Positions 20,901 through 33,600 of a stretch of 64,000 nucleotides of DNA are shown piece after piece. The notes beneath the pieces are model-generated. The model ran no database searches and was not told the DNA's origin. It was given only the letters and a program-made list of their open reading frames with translations. The DNA lies in contig JAIVFJ010000272.1 of the NCBI GenBank assembly GCA_025765615.1, positions 1-64,000 of the forward strand, read 5' to 3'. The stretch is from Zopfochytrium polystomum. Taxonomy: Eukaryota; Chytridiomycota; Chytridiomycetes; Chytridiales; Chytridiaceae. Every line of letters starts with the position of its first letter. Positions within the stretch are counted from its first letter, which is position 1. The position numbers and the translations under genes were made by a program.

Positions 20901-23606
20901 CTACACGTAGCGGTGGAGGTGGACTGAATGTTGAAACAAAAACAACTTTCGTACCAGGTGCCAAGTTTCCATGCTCGTCCTCGAGCACGGGCCACCTCTC
21001 CCTTGCAAAAAGTATAAAAGCTGGGGAAAGCCAAAGGATATCAAGGAACGTACAAGTGAGAAGCCTTCAACGAAAAGGGAGGGGGAAAAAAAATTACCAC
21101 CTGAAAAATACTTACCCGAAGGGTTGGCAAACCTTGTCGGCTTTTGCGCTTGAGACGTAGCGGAGTCCAGGGTCATTCCGTTGAGTTCAAAGCGCAGCTG
21201 CGGCGGCGGCGGCGGCGGCGGAAACAACGACGCGACGTCGGGGCTCGCGCTTTGGTGCGCCAGCGCGGCGAGCTGGCGCCGCTGCATCTGGAGCTGCTGC
21301 TGCTGGAGATGATGCTGCTGCTGCTGCTGGAGATGCTGCTGCTGGAGATGCTGCTGCTGCTGCTGCTGCTGGAGTTGCTGCTGGAGTTGTTGACGCTGCA
21401 GTTGTAATTGATGGAGGATCCGCTGCTGCTGCTGCTGCCACTGCTGTTCTACGAGGGTAGCAGCGGATTCGCTCTGCGGCGGGGCCCAGGGCGACCACGA
21501 CGGGTGGGCGGTGGCGCCGGCAGGGGTCCCAAGTTGCGGCGGCCCGGGGAAGGACGGCGTCGCGGACGAGGCCAGAGCGGGCAGCGCCGCCATCCCGTCC
21601 TCCAATGGGCTTCCGGCGCCGCCGCCAGCGGCGCTGCGGCGGGTCCGCGCACCCAGCAGGGTCGACCACTGGCCGGCTCGGAACCTCTGAATTAGCTCCT
21701 GGGGAATCGGGGTATGACTCGCCGGCAACTGAGGCGGCTGCCGCACCACCGCGGGGGCGGTTCCGTCCGCGGGAGGGTTCCGCGCGTCTTCGACGGCCGC
21801 CGCGTGACGCGCAAGCCCACCCTCTGAACCACGATGAGTAGGGGAGAGAGGTTCTGAGATCCTGGACCTGTCAGGCTGAATGGGTCCATTTCTCTGCAGA
21901 GGAAGCGGTGTCGCCATTGCGGGCAGTAAACGATCGGGGAAAGGAGGGGGAAAGGCGAACGCTGGTTGCGGTACGGATGGAGTGCCATCTTTCTCGAGTT
22001 TCTGTTGGGACGCGAGCGCCATGGCTGCTGCCATTTCACTCATTCTACGGTTCGGGAGTGGGAGTAGGGGAAGCGCAAAAAAAAAGGAGGTTTCAGAGGG
22101 CTCGTTACATACGTAGATTTGAGGGTGGCTGGGAAGAGGCGGAAGAGGCGAGTTCTCACGCTGGAAGAGCGACAACGACGCCAACGGACGAGGAGGCCCG
22201 CAGAAATTCGGAAACGAGCATTCCTCCTGCTCTTGTTGACGCGGTCCACTCAACCGTCCGGAAGGGGCTGGGTGCGTCGCATAGCAAAACAGGTCGAGGA
22301 ACGGTTTTCAGGTCGCCTGGACGAAAGACGGGCAAAGGCGACGAGGGCTGCGGAAGGTCCAAAACGTCCCCTACCACAAGCACGTTGCTCCTGTGGAGGA
22401 CGGGATTGTAATCTTCGTCGAGTACATAGTTGGGGGTCTGGCTGCACTGAAGTCTGAAACAGAAAGGGAACAATTGGTATTTTCAGCGATGTTGTGGTGG
22501 AAGGTGAAATATAATGGAAATAAAACAATTTACATCGGTTGGTTCATCATCGATTGGTATTTTGGTCCGTAGTCGAATCGCTTAAAGTAGACATTCTCGG
22601 CCCCAAACACCAGCTCCAGAAGGCGCACGCAGTCTCGCGAGGCATCGCTGCTAAGTTCAACGTCGGATGCGCGGCACGCCTGCGGCATAAACACGCAGGC
22701 ATTATTATGAAACGTGTAAGCGTTCGGAAGCCTCCTGCTCTGCTCCAGGGCTTGCGCGGTCAGCTCGTCAAAGCGAAAATGGAGCTTGATGTCCTCTTCG
22801 AGCTCGGGCGTGACGTTGGCGGACAGAAACGGCGACGGGCTCTTCCCGTCGATTCCTGTCGTCGTCGCGAACACGCCCAGCATCTGCTCCGTCAGCCGTG
22901 TGTACTCGGCGGCAGCTTCCGCGGCGCGACGCTGCGCGTCCTGCACGCGGCGCGCGGCGGGCAGCGCGCGCAGCAGCGCATCCCTGCCGCCGTCGAGTGA
23001 CCAAAACGCAGAGAGCGACCAGGCGGGGTCGAACGGCGACGGGATCCCGAGGAACCGGAGGTCGTGGTCGATCCGCGCGGGGGTGAGATCTCTCTGGTCA
23101 TTGTCGTTGTCGCCGTCTTCATGGCCATCGCGGCTAAATGACGACGCTGCACCGCTGGCGTTTGTCATGGCGGCGCTGAGCACGTCGAGGAAGGATAGCG
23201 GTCGAGTCCCTTCCGTCCGACTCGGAAGGGGAGGCACGGCAGGCTCTGGCGGAGAATACGGAAAGTCCCAGCGGCGGTCCGTGTCGTAGAAGGGCAGCAC
23301 GACGCAGCGGAACACTGCGGGCGAGCAGTCGGGGAGATCGATGCGGTACGGGTCGTGGAAGTTGAGGATGCGGTGGGTGCGCTCGTGCAGCAGCGTGCCC
23401 GGAAACGCGGCGAACGTCGAGGCCGGCAGTTCAAAAACGACCTCCTCCTCCTCGCAGTGCTCGTCGCCGCTTCCGCCGCCTCCCACCGTGATCGTGAACA
23501 AGGTCGTCGTCGCCGCCGTCACCGTTGTCGCTGCTGCTGCTGATGCTGTTGCTGCTTCTGGAGCATTGCCGGCGCCGGCGCCGTCCTCCTCGGAGCCGAC
23601 CATCAT
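20901..23606 (-). CDS. BTB/POZ-like domain protein with poly-Gln region
   Basis: Exons 23606-22534, 22453-22160 and 22044 to about 21116 join in frame by GT-AG introns. The last exon is uncertain: reading through the donor at 21,115 gives a stop at 20,901. The N-terminal part (about residues 35-110) resembles a BTB/T1 fold: FELPASTFAAFPGTLLHERT, RILNFHDPYRIDLPDCSPAV and FRCVVLPFYDTDRRW, matching the phrase 'hide behind position, fill the slot, expand to column' of potassium-channel-tetramerisation-type BTB domains. The middle is helical; the C-terminal part is Pro-rich and carries a glutamine tract of about 50 residues broken by His/Leu (21,270-21,430). BTB proteins are often Cul3 substrate adaptors or transcription regulators. 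The function here is not known. Confidence 0.7.
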
Positions 23607-23849
23607 CGTCGTCGTCTAGTGTCTTGCCCCGATAGACTTGGCAGAGTGTCTGTCCGGACTTATTTAACTCTTCTTTTTTTTTTTTGTTTTTGCAACAACA
23701 CTAAAATGATAACAAGCTTCCAAAGCTTTCGTCAATAAACATAATAAGCGCGTAAAAAAAGAGGGCGGGGATCAAAAATGGAACTATTAATAATCCTGCA
23801 CGCTTTGCAGCAGCAAAAAAAAGAAAGCAAGCATTTGGCGACGGCTTAT
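23607..23849. other. intergenic, 5' flank of BTB gene
   Basis: Contains T runs and A runs. It is the presumed promoter of the minus-strand BTB gene. Confidence 0.35.
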
Positions 23850-24360
23850 TCACCGTACTGCTGGGGAAGAATGCAAATCATTGGCTGATGGTCAGATCCA
23901 ATTGGGCTTGATGTACCAACATGGCAAAGGTGTTGAGAGGAATATTGCAGCAGCTGCAAACTGGTACCAAAAAACTGCGGAGCAGGGGAACGCATCAGGT
24001 CAACACAACTTGGGCGTGCTGTACAAAAATGGCAAAGCTTCTCCAGGGATCTCATCCTCGCGTAGTTCTTGTTCCCGAAAAGTAGCCGAGGACGGAAACA
24101 AGTAAAGTCGGTACAAGTTGGGTGTTCTGTACCACCAAGGCAAACGTGTTCTGGAGGATAACACTAAGGCTGTGTTCTGGCATCAGAAAGCAGCCGAGGA
24201 GGGGTACCTGCCAAGTCAGATAAATCTTGGCATGCTGTACCTAGGAGGTTCCAAGGGATGTCGTAAAAGTGCGGATTGGGCTGGGCAAGGCAGCGGTGCG
24301 GGGTGATGCACTTGCAAAGAGGAAGCTGGAGGAGTTAAACTGTGCGACTGATGATGGCAA
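23850..24360 (+). pseudogene. Sel1-like repeat protein relic
   Basis: Plus-strand frames show four Sel1-type repeats of about 36 residues: ADGQIQLGLMYQHGKGVERN, AAAANWYQKTAEQGNASGQH, NLGVLYKNGK, then after a frame break YKLGVLYHQGKRVLEDNTKA, VFWHQKAAEEGYLPSQINLG and MLYLGG. The A..LG.(L/M)Y..GKGV..N...A..W..KAAEQG pattern is clear. A stop at 24,104 and later frame changes end it. Only repeats are present, with no kinase or other domain, so this looks like a fragment of an expanded family. Confidence 0.75.
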
Positions 24361-24505
24361 TAATGGCAGCTGTTGGGTTACCTGGGGTTTGGGTTGCTGC
24401 GAGGCCTTGTGGGGGGTGGAGGGGTTGTCGAACCTTAGTCAGTCTTGTGAGACTGTGCTCTCTACATCTCCTCACCCTGGATCGGCCAGGTCCCAACCTG
24501 TTGGA

Positions 24506-24926
24506 GCTTGTAATTGGTCCATCAAGGCTTGGAAGGCAGTTGCATCAGGGAAGGTGTTGTTTGGGTCAGACATGATGGCAGAGAGTAGTAGGAGAGGGTG
24601 AAGTGAATTATGATGTCAGGAACATGGCAGGACAAGGCAAGGCAAGGCAGAAGAGGAACTGAGAGGAGTGATGATTGTATTGGAAACAATAATTTACTTG
24701 AGAGATGGGACAGGTCCCCCATCCCCCTTTTATACCTTTTGAGAGTCTTCCTTGTCAAGACTCAAAGAAAGTTCCAGAAAGAGCAATTAGTAATACAGTG
24801 ATACCAATGATACCAATGACAACAAGACAAGTCAGGAAAGCAAAGAAGGTTCCAGAAGGTTCCACAAGATTCCATGAAGGAATGTTCTAGAAGGTTCCAG
24901 AGGTTTCCAGAGGGTGATTCATAACA
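24506..24926 (-). mobile_element. truncated chromovirus copy: LTR, primer site and start of gag
   Basis: On the minus strand, 24,926 to 24,614 is an LTR of about 313 bp closely matching the LTRs of the large element at 45-62 kb, with the same TG...CA ends, GAAnnTTC arrays and TATAAAAGG box. It is followed by the same primer-site sequence and the gag start MSDPNNTFPDATAFQALMDQ. The match stops abruptly at about 24,506, after codon ~23 of gag. It is therefore a broken insertion of the same family. Its LTR has a change (AAGTAAATTAT for AAGTGAATTAT) in the self-priming segment. Confidence 0.85.
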
Positions 24927-25560
24927 TGGCTGAAAAGTGATTCATTCTTACAAATTGTTCTTTTCTTACATTTTCTCCTTTAATTATCTTTTGTCTTTTC
25001 CTTCTTTTCTTCCACCTTCTTTTTTTTTTCTCTCTCTGGTCCCTATAAATACTGCTCCTCTCTCCCTTCTTCTCTTCATTGATAACTCTCAACCCAAAAC
25101 AATCAAAGAAGACCCCCTTTGGGCAGCCCCTGTTTGACTTGTTGCATCCCTCATATCTCCTTTCAGGGTGTCATAAGGTGCGTGCCTCCCCAAAAGACCA
25201 TGTGTGTGGTGGATAAAGACCTTCCCTGTCAAAGTGCAGAGTGGGCCAAGCAGGGAAGATGGAGTCCTCTTTTGGATTAGGAGATCCCCCTGGCAAGTCC
25301 AGAGTAGACCAACACGGTGGATTAGAAGTCCTCTTTGGCCAGAGCCCCCAGACCAAGCAAGTAGAGGTAACATTCCCTCAGGCAAGTGCAGAGTCCGTCA
25401 AGCTGCGTTGTGTGAGTGCCCCCCTCCCAAAGCGAGAGTGTGTGAAGAACAAGTCGGGTTGGTCTACTGAGATGAGAGCTTGGAGGGGGCCAGAGCAGAG
25501 TGGGCGCCAATCATAGTGGACATTGCAGTCCAAATAATAATAAAATAAAAAGGAACAATC
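24927..25560 (+). repeat. possible LTR remnant with short degenerate repeats
   Basis: A TATA-like box (CCCTATAAATACTGC at about 25,042) is followed by a CT-rich leader and then by three diverged copies of a unit built around CAAGTGCAGAGT...GACCAA (about 25,225, 25,290 and 25,380). No protein domain is seen. The arrangement of promoter plus leader could be an LTR of another retroelement, cut by the minus-strand copy next to it. Confidence 0.3.
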
Positions 25561-26208
25561 AACGGCAAGAAAGGCATCATGGCCACAACCTGCGACGCCT
25601 GACACGGTTGAGTGATGCTCGGATAGGTTACGATTTCGGTTCGGGTTGAAAGGCGACTTTACCCTATCCTATCCTAACAGCCAATCCTTACTGACAGACC
25701 ACGCGATGCGTGTCTTGGCTGTCCGCAGAAATCGGCCAAGGGCGAGTGCCGCGCAGAACGCCGTCGCTGATCGACGGAAAGCAGATAGAACCCTGAAAAG
25801 ATAGAAATGGACAGAGTGGAAACAGAGGCGGGAGGGATGAATGGATTCTTGTCTTGAGCGCCGCCGCCATGCCAATTAGGGGGTCATATTGACGATGTGT
25901 GTGGGTCAGATAGTTACTGGAAGATCTCACGATCGACTTTTCTTTTTCAGCGCAGTTCACAAAGCAAACTCCAACACTGGTGACCTCCCATGAAAGGCTT
26001 TTCCAGCACATTTTCAATCGAAGGCACTTCCCCCTAACCCACCGCCCACAAACGACTGCAAAACGTCGTCATTTGTGCGAGATCGCCGGTCACTGTTGAG
26101 AGTCGACTTTTGAAGGCTCTTTTCTTTTGTGCTTTTGTAACTTGTGGTTGCGTTTTTTGGGCAGGAGGGGAAGCGGGAGGTCGACAATCGAAAAGCTGGG
26201 GGCAACTG

Positions 26209-26242
<34 letters not shown>

Positions 26243-26465
26243 AGAGTGGAAGGAAGCATCACAGCCAACCTGGAGACAACATAAATCGCAGAAGCGAAGA
26301 AACTGGACGAACAAATGACCTCAACAGCCACAGAGAGACAGTGACAGAGAATGAGGAAAAAGAAAAGAACAGAACGAGACCAAGAGTGCAGAAGCCGGCT
26401 CGCGAAGAGTACAGTAGCTGCAACCCCCCAATATAAAAAAAAGGCTCAATCCTAAATCTTTATGT
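25561..26465. other. intergenic, 3' flank of SelO
   Basis: No gene recognised. It contains a 31-base poly-A run (26,209-26,240) and the presumed 3' end of the minus-strand SelO transcript. Confidence 0.35.
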
Positions 26466-26930
26466 TCACGACGAGCACGAGCACTTGAGGTCCTTAAGCT
26501 CGGCGGGCGGCAGCCCGCCCCACTCCGCGGTCTCCTCCGCGCTGCCCTCCTCAAACGGCCGCTGCAACACCCGCAGCAGCCCGCGCACAGCTTCGTACTC
26601 CCCGCGCTCCGCAGCCTCGATCGCGCGCTGCGCCAGGTGGTTCCGCAGCACGTACTTTGGGTTGCAAGCACGCATCGACGCCAGCCGCGCCGCCTCTGGC
26701 ACCCGGCAGCCCCCGCTGCCCGCGACGGCAACCCGCGCAGCGTACGCTGCGTACCACTCGCCCAGCCCGCCCCGCGCGTGCGGCAGCCCCGCCGCCACGG
26801 GGTCCGCGAGGTCCGCGTCCGTCGCGGACGACAGCGCCCGCAGCGTCGCCGTCAAGTCGCCGCGCGCCGACGCCAGCGCGCTCAGGAACGGGTGCACGAT
26901 CTCCGTCACGTCGCGCTCTGTGCGCTCGTC

Positions 26931-26963
<33 letters not shown>

Positions 26964-28246
26964 GTACCCGTCGACGAGCAGCCCGAGCTTGCGCCGCATC
27001 CGCGCGGCAAAGTGCGCGCGGAACGCCGGCATGTACCCCTCGAGCACGCGCGTGGCCGCCTCCGACGCCCGCTCCGTGTCGTCGCCGCACTCGGCCACCA
27101 GCAGCGGGCTCAGCGCCATCGCGAGCTTCGAGAGGTTCCACTGCCCGACCAGCGGCTGCGCCTTGAAGCTGTAGCGCCCGAGCTCGTCCGAGTGGTTGCA
27201 GATGTTGTCCGGGTCGTAGTCGTTCATGATTTCGAACGGCCCGTAGTCGAGCGTGAGACCCAGGATGCTCATGTTGTCGGTGTTCATGACGCCGTGGCAG
27301 AAGCCTGGAGGACACAGGAAAGAAAAAAAAAAAAGAAAAAAAAAAGGGTTGGTGTAAAGCAAACCACTTTAGAAAAACTTACCGATTGCTTGCCATTCGG
27401 CGATCATGACCGCCGTGCGCCTCACAACCTCCCGGTAAAACTTGAGGTATCTGCCCTCCTCCTCCACAGTGGCGGCGGCAACCACGCCTGCCTCTGCCCT
27501 CTCTTCTCCTTCGGCTGGCGTCGTCGTAGTCGCCGTCGCCGCCGCGGCCACCGTCAGCGGCGCCTTTGCCTTCTCCTTTGCGCTTCCGCCGGCCGTGAAA
27601 AAGTTGTCGATGGTGTAATCCGCCAGCATCCTCAGCCCGGCCACGTCCCTGCGATAAAAGCAGTGTTCAAAGCACCCGAACCGGATCCACGACGGCGCCA
27701 TCCTCGCGACGACGGCGCCCGGCTCCGCGCCGTACTCGCGGTACACCTTGCGCGACGGCAGCGCCACCAGCGACAGCGCGCGCGTCGTCGGCACCCCGAG
27801 GTGGTGCATCGCCTCGCTGCACAGAAACTCGCGCACGCTCGACCGCAGCACCGCGTAGCCGTCCGCGAACCGGCTGTACGGCGTCTCGCCCGCGCCTTTG
27901 AGCTGCAGGTCCCACCGCGTGCCGTCCGTGTTCGTGAATTCAGCTGAGGGGAGGGTTAGAACGGTGGTGCTGCAACTTGAAAGAGAAGAAAAAAAAAGAC
28001 TGCGTGGTTTACCAAGCGATATGGCCCGACCGTCACCGAGTTGGCCGGCGAACTGGCCGAACTGTGGGAGGGTGCGGCGGAGGGCACAGTTAATAGTCAT
28101 GGAATCAACAGGCAGTCGAAGGAACACAAGCATATATGCACATATGCACTCATGCGCGCACACACACACACACACATGCACGCACACGCCTGCACGTCCG
28201 CAATCGCTCACACGCCGCACATTTGCACACACCCTCACACACACTA

Positions 28247-28280
<34 letters not shown>

Positions 28281-28848
28281 CACAACCACACACCTGGAAC
28301 CCCGCGTACGCCAGCGACCACGGCGCAGACCCCTCGATCGGGCCCTTCCCAGCCAGCACGCCGACGGCATCCTCGGACCGCTCAATCTCGTCGACCTTCA
28401 ATCCCAGCAAAGCGGCTGCGGGGGCGCTAACGGCGACCAGGGCGGCGGGCGCGGGCGGCGGCTCGGGCAAGGTGAACGAGTAGTGCGCGGCGACGTGGCG
28501 CCGCCGGGTGGTGTGGTCCTGCGGGTCGCGGGCGGAAGGCGACGGGGCGCGGAGCGGGTCCCAGCCGGACGGGGTCGCGGGGTCGGCGGTGAGGGTGCGG
28601 GTGAGGCTGTTGGTGATGCGCAGGCGGGAGAAGGGGTGCGGGAGGGAGGGCGGGGACGACGACGACGACGAGGAGGAAGAGGAGGACGAGGAGGACGAGG
28701 AGGCGGAGGAGGTCGGGTGGGTGCTGGCGGCGGCGGTGGCGGCGACGGCGGCGGCGGCGGCGGCGGCGGTGGTCGTGGTAGCGACGGTCGTGGTTGCCGC
28801 GGAGGTTGTTGCGGAGGCGAGGGCGAGGGCGGTGGAGGAGGCGGCCAT
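26466..28848 (-). CDS. SELO: protein adenylyltransferase SelO (FMP40 type)
   Basis: Four exons join in frame: 28848-28294, 28061-28013, 27943-27383 and 27304-26466 (667 residues). After an Ala/Thr/Ser-rich N-terminus, probably a mitochondrial presequence, come the family motifs [65 protein letters not shown], then [20 protein letters not shown], with the Lys, Arg and Asp-Asn...Asp residues of the pseudokinase fold that transfers AMP to Ser/Thr/Tyr. The C-terminus is KCSCSS. Vertebrate SelO has selenocysteine at the third-last position; here the codon is TGC for Cys665 and a TGA only follows as the stop. In the family it adds AMP to mitochondrial redox and metabolic proteins. An insertion of Ala/Glu low-complexity occurs at about residues 330-365. 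Confidence 0.95.
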
Positions 28849-30262
28849 GCCGGGGCGGCGGATGGATGTAAGATGGTGGGGTGGATGTAAGTTGGGAGTC
28901 TGTGAATGAGTGGGGGCGTCGTCCGTGGCGTGCTCCACTGTTCGAATTAGCGGAGGGAGGAGGGGACTGCGAACAGAAGATTTGACGCAATCGGTGCGAA
29001 GATGAATAATTGGATCGGGGACGGGAGTCGCAGTCCCCTCCCCCCACACTTCATATTACAAATTTCGAGAGTGTGGGTCCGCCAAGCAAAGCATGAAGGA
29101 GGTTCTTCCAACGGCCGCCGGGTTAGGGCTGGGGGGTGATTCGGTTTAGAATTGAATATGAATGAACACGTTTGCGAGTTCGTGTAAGTGGATATTAGGC
29201 AATGCATACCTCTTTCCCTGGCGGCAGTAAATATCGATAAATATCCAGGGGGCGAATTTTTGGCCTCCGCATGAGCCGAGGTCAAAAAAGTTCTGTGTGT
29301 CTGTCCATTTGAGGTCGAGTTACTCGTGTAAAGCCTGAGGGAGTGTCCTTGCGCCTTGCCTTGCCTGCCGACGCCGTTCATCCATCCGCACAATCCATCC
29401 CATTCCTTTAACACCAGCTACATCCAAAGTTTGCACACAGTTTTGCCCAACCCATCTTCTGCCAGGGGTAGGTAGCCCTGTGAGACTTCCATACCGATGA
29501 GCACTGTCAGTGTCCGCCACACTGATGTTCCTCCGCAAAGCAGCTTCTATTTGGCGAAATCATTTTGCTGAAGCCATCCAAGAGGGTTCCAACAGTCTAG
29601 ATCCCCCTTTATTGCGACATGAGCAAATCCACCAGACATAAAAAAGCCCAGCTTGATAGTCAGTTAAGAATAGCTTTTCCCTCCACAATATAGCTCCGAC
29701 CCCATGCACTCTGTTAAAAAAAGATGAGCTACTAGCTGCCCTTTGTGTAGCGTTGCCGATCTGGTCGGCTCGTGGGCCATCTGCACAACAGTAGTTGCGG
29801 CTGTTGGTGTTGTTGGGTTGAGTTGATGAGCTTGGGTTTCGGATCGACGGAGTCCCGAGCTGCACCTACTGAAGGGTTTTTTTTTTGGTTGACAGACAGA
29901 CCGACAGACAGACAGACAGCCAGACCGAGAGACAGACAGACCGCAACATTGGGTGGTGCCACTGTCCGCATGCCCAGTCCATTGTGCATGATTTTTCTTA
30001 GCTTTTCACATTTCTTCTTGTGGCACACAACAAATGCAAAAATTGCGGAGAAAATAGTTTTGTAGTGAAAATGGAAAAAATGATCGGCAGTCGCTAGATA
30101 GGGGGGGTAGACAGACAGACAGACGGACAGACGGACAGACAGACACTAGCGGATCTTCTCGCTGGCTCTCTCTCTCTGTCTCTCACTCACTAACTCACTT
30201 ACTCACTCACTCACTCACCCTCACTAACTCACTTACTCACTCACTCACTCACCCTCACTCAC

Positions 30263-30309
<47 letters not shown>

Positions 30310-30556
30310 CGCTGTTGTCAAAGCAGAACGCAACAAATTTCACTTTCTGGCTCGTCAGGCACACAAGACCTTCCTGGCCTTAACTTACCTTCCTCCCTTC
30401 AGCCGACTCTGCGAGCAGACGGCGACGGCAGGCAGACGAACGTACGAGCTTGGTCGGCCAAGCTGGTCGGTTCCTCTTCCTCCTGCCTGAAACCCTGATA
30501 GCCTATTCCAGATCTGCAGGCTCCAACCCACGGTCCCTGCATAAAAACATACGCAC

Positions 30557-30597
<41 letters not shown>

Positions 30598-30631
30598 CAG
30601 CCAATAACAATCGCCTTCGGCAGCAAGCACA
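28849..30631. promoter_or_regulatory. divergent intergenic region with microsatellites
   Basis: Separates SelO (minus) and the DUF1399 gene (plus). It holds GACA repeats (29,890-29,945 and 30,108-30,146), an ACTC-type repeat in which a block of about 43 bases occurs twice (30,185-30,265), a CT run (30,268-30,305) and a CA run (30,560-30,597) just before the next start codon. No gene is seen. Both promoters are presumably inside it. Confidence 0.4.
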
Positions 30632-33600
30632 ATGACGACGTCGATCGGCGGCCTGCGGATCCAGCCGCCTCCCGCCACTCCGTTCGGCCCTACCTCGCCC
30701 GGGCCCGCCTTCCGCTTTGAGATCGGCCCTCGCATCCGCTCGCTGTCGATCCCGGGATCAGTCGTCGTCTCCACCGCGCCGTCCGCGGCCGCGGCGACCG
30801 AGGTTTCGGTGAGTGAGAAAGACGCATGCAACGCACTATTGCGCTTCGAGTGAAGGCTGTGCCCCCTCCCTCGCGTACGCCTCGCTTTCCCCGCCCACTC
30901 AGACACTCACACCGCCGACGCCGCCGCCATTTTTTCGCAGGTGCACGTCGAGCTTCGTGGCGCCGCCAACGCATCCTGGACCGACCCTTCCAACCCGCGC
31001 GCAGAGCCCAGCCCCGTTTCCTTGCTCGTCATCGACCAAGTCGTCTACAACTCGTCGGACTCGGGCCCCTTGCCCGTAGGCGAAACTCCTCTCTCGTTCG
31101 TACTGACCCTCGACCCGTCCTCGCTGCCCGCGTCCGTCTTTTACGCTGGCTCTGGCTCGGACGAGGCCATCGCCACCGTGCAGTACTCGCTGGTGGCGAC
31201 CGTCCTCTACATGGAGGGGTCCGCGCAAAAGTCCAAGTCTGCACAAGTCGACGTGGAGTTTATCCCCTCTGCTGCCTCTAGGGCCAAGGAGCTCGCGGTT
31301 AAGGTTCCCGTCGCCGTCTCTAATATGGAAGCCGATTTGTTGGGTATCGGCGCGACAACTGCGGCTGGGACGAATGGATTGAAATACCAATTGAATTTGC
31401 CAAACAAGTAAGGCCGCCAGCGAGAAATCACCCCCCAACTCGCATCTCTAATTTTTGCGCTTTGCAGAACTTTTTTGATAGGTGACAGCCTTCCATCGTA
31501 CCTCTTTCTTTCGTCTTCCTCTCCCATTGGACATATTACCCTCTCTGTTCTGGCAACATTCCAAGCCAAGCTGAACGGAAGGACGGTGGAATTCCCACCA
31601 ACCGTCGTCTCGTCCCTCAAGGACCCGGAGCATCCCTCCGAATTCAACTCCTGGAATGCCCCTCCGGCCCTTTCCTTGACTCCCTCGAGGCGCAGCGTGT
31701 TATCCAACCGGCTCTCTTGGAGCGCCAGCTCGGCAGCCGGTGAAATGCCCTCCAAGGCGTTTGACCTTTCGCTTCCCGACACTCTGGTACCGTCGATCAC
31801 GACCCCGTTGTTCTCCATCTCCTACTCGGTCCGCCTCGAAGTGTTCCAAGCAGGTTCAAGCGTGCCCGTGGTGTCTGCCGTTACCCCCGATCGTTCTCGT
31901 TTCAAGGGGAACCCTGGAGGACAGCGAGCGCATGCCGCCTCTGGCGAGAGACGACTCGCTCGGGCGCGAGCTTCCCTCGACCGTCGACGAGGACGGCGTT
32001 TCCTACATTGTCGTGCACCCGTTGTCGCCGACTGCGGCTGACGAGATGACGCTGGCTGTCGGAGACAAGATTATTGTCGGGTGGGTAGACTGGTAATTTT
32101 TTTCAGCGCCTCTGAAACTCTTTTTTTATCCGACGTAATCAGGGACGTTTTTTCGGACGGCTGGGGGTTTGGCGTCAAGCTCCAGACAGGCGACCGCGGC
32201 TTCCTTCCGCTTCACCACATCACCGAGGACCGAACTCCGTTCCAGAGCAACGGCTCATCGCGGCAGCCCTCCCCGGCCCGCAGCAACAAGAGCAGCGTGA
32301 TCTCATCCCCCGTTTCAGAGCGGACCGCCTGGTCCGCCTCGGGCTCCTCGGCATCCGCCTCGGCATCCGCCTCGGCCACCACCCCGCCAAAGATCATCAT
32401 GCCGCCAAGCTTTGACGTGGCCCCGATCAAGGTCGGCCCGGGCGTCGAAACCTTCAATGCCAGCATCCAGGCCCTCAGCGTGACGACGCCGATCGTCGCC
32501 GCCCCGCCCTACTCCCCCGCAGCGGCCTCGACCGGCTCCGCCCCGACCGGCTCCTCCAGCTCGAGCTCCTTCCTGAAGAAGAAGGGGATCCCGCCCCCCG
32601 CCGCACCGATGCCGAACCTGCCAAACGTCCCACCTGTCCAGGCCCTGAACGTGGACGGCGTCGTCAACGTGCGGAACGCGGAGGCCCACCTCGGCCTCTT
32701 GCATCGCTTTGTGGTCCTCGAGCCGCACGACCGCTTCGACCAGATGGCGGACTGGAGGTACCTCTGCCGCGCGGAGCTGAGGTACTTGAAGTGGCTGAAT
32801 TTCCTGGCGACCCAAAGACCTCATCCGGACAGTTTGCCTCTTCCTCCGATTGGTAAGACAAGCTTTCGAGAGGCGTCTTTCACTTCCCCGGATCTGCACA
32901 TCGCAAACTCTCGACATTTAATTTTTTCTCTTCCAGATGTCGCCCTTATGTGGCACGCCCACATGCTGAACCCTTTACGCTATTACGAGGACACGTCGTT
33001 CATCCTTGGCGCATCGGCCCCCGAATATTCGATGCCTTTGCAGAGGATGCACCAGCTGGAAGGGCTTGAATACGACCCTCAAGACGGCTCGCAAAGCGTC
33101 TGGACCTCGGTGACGGACGAGCCGTACACCATCCCCCTCGGCGACCAGACTCCGGTCTCCGTCACGTGCCCGTGGTGCATGAAGGAAACGCTGGTCGACG
33201 CCGACGTGTACGTGTCTTTCCGCATGAAGGACACGGGCATCTCGTGCCAGGATTGCGGCGTGATCCTGACTGCGGATAATGTGTCGGCCAAGCGGTTCTT
33301 GACGGATTGTACGCTCTACCTCACGCAGGCACGCCCGGTTCGGTAAGGTGTTTCTTTTTTCTTTTTTTTTTTTTTTTGAAAAAAAATCTTCAAATTTGCT
33401 CTGATCTAACCCATTCACGAAAAACTCTGACGCGATTCAGCGGATCCATCTTGGATGAAAAGACGCAAACCGTCAACACCACGAAAGCCATGCGGGACCT
33501 GGATATCCTGCTCAAGAGCACTGCGAGCGCCGCCGCCATCAACAATATGCTGCTGCGCGCCAACGACGCGTCCACCTGCAACTGGACGTCCATCGAAAAC

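Noticed and set aside
22786..23289. Plus-strand frame opposite the BTB exon
   Set aside because: No domain; the minus strand has consistent splicing and a recognisable fold.
26466..26468. TGA at the end of SelO as a selenocysteine codon
   Set aside because: It comes after the final Ser-Ser and the Sec-equivalent position is TGC, so this is an ordinary stop.
28150..28290. CA-repeat frames
   Set aside because: They lie in intron 1 of SelO and translate a microsatellite.
29881..30310. Origin or centromere-like satellite
   Set aside because: Only short GACA, ACTC and CT repeats are present, with no long unit or palindromic structure.
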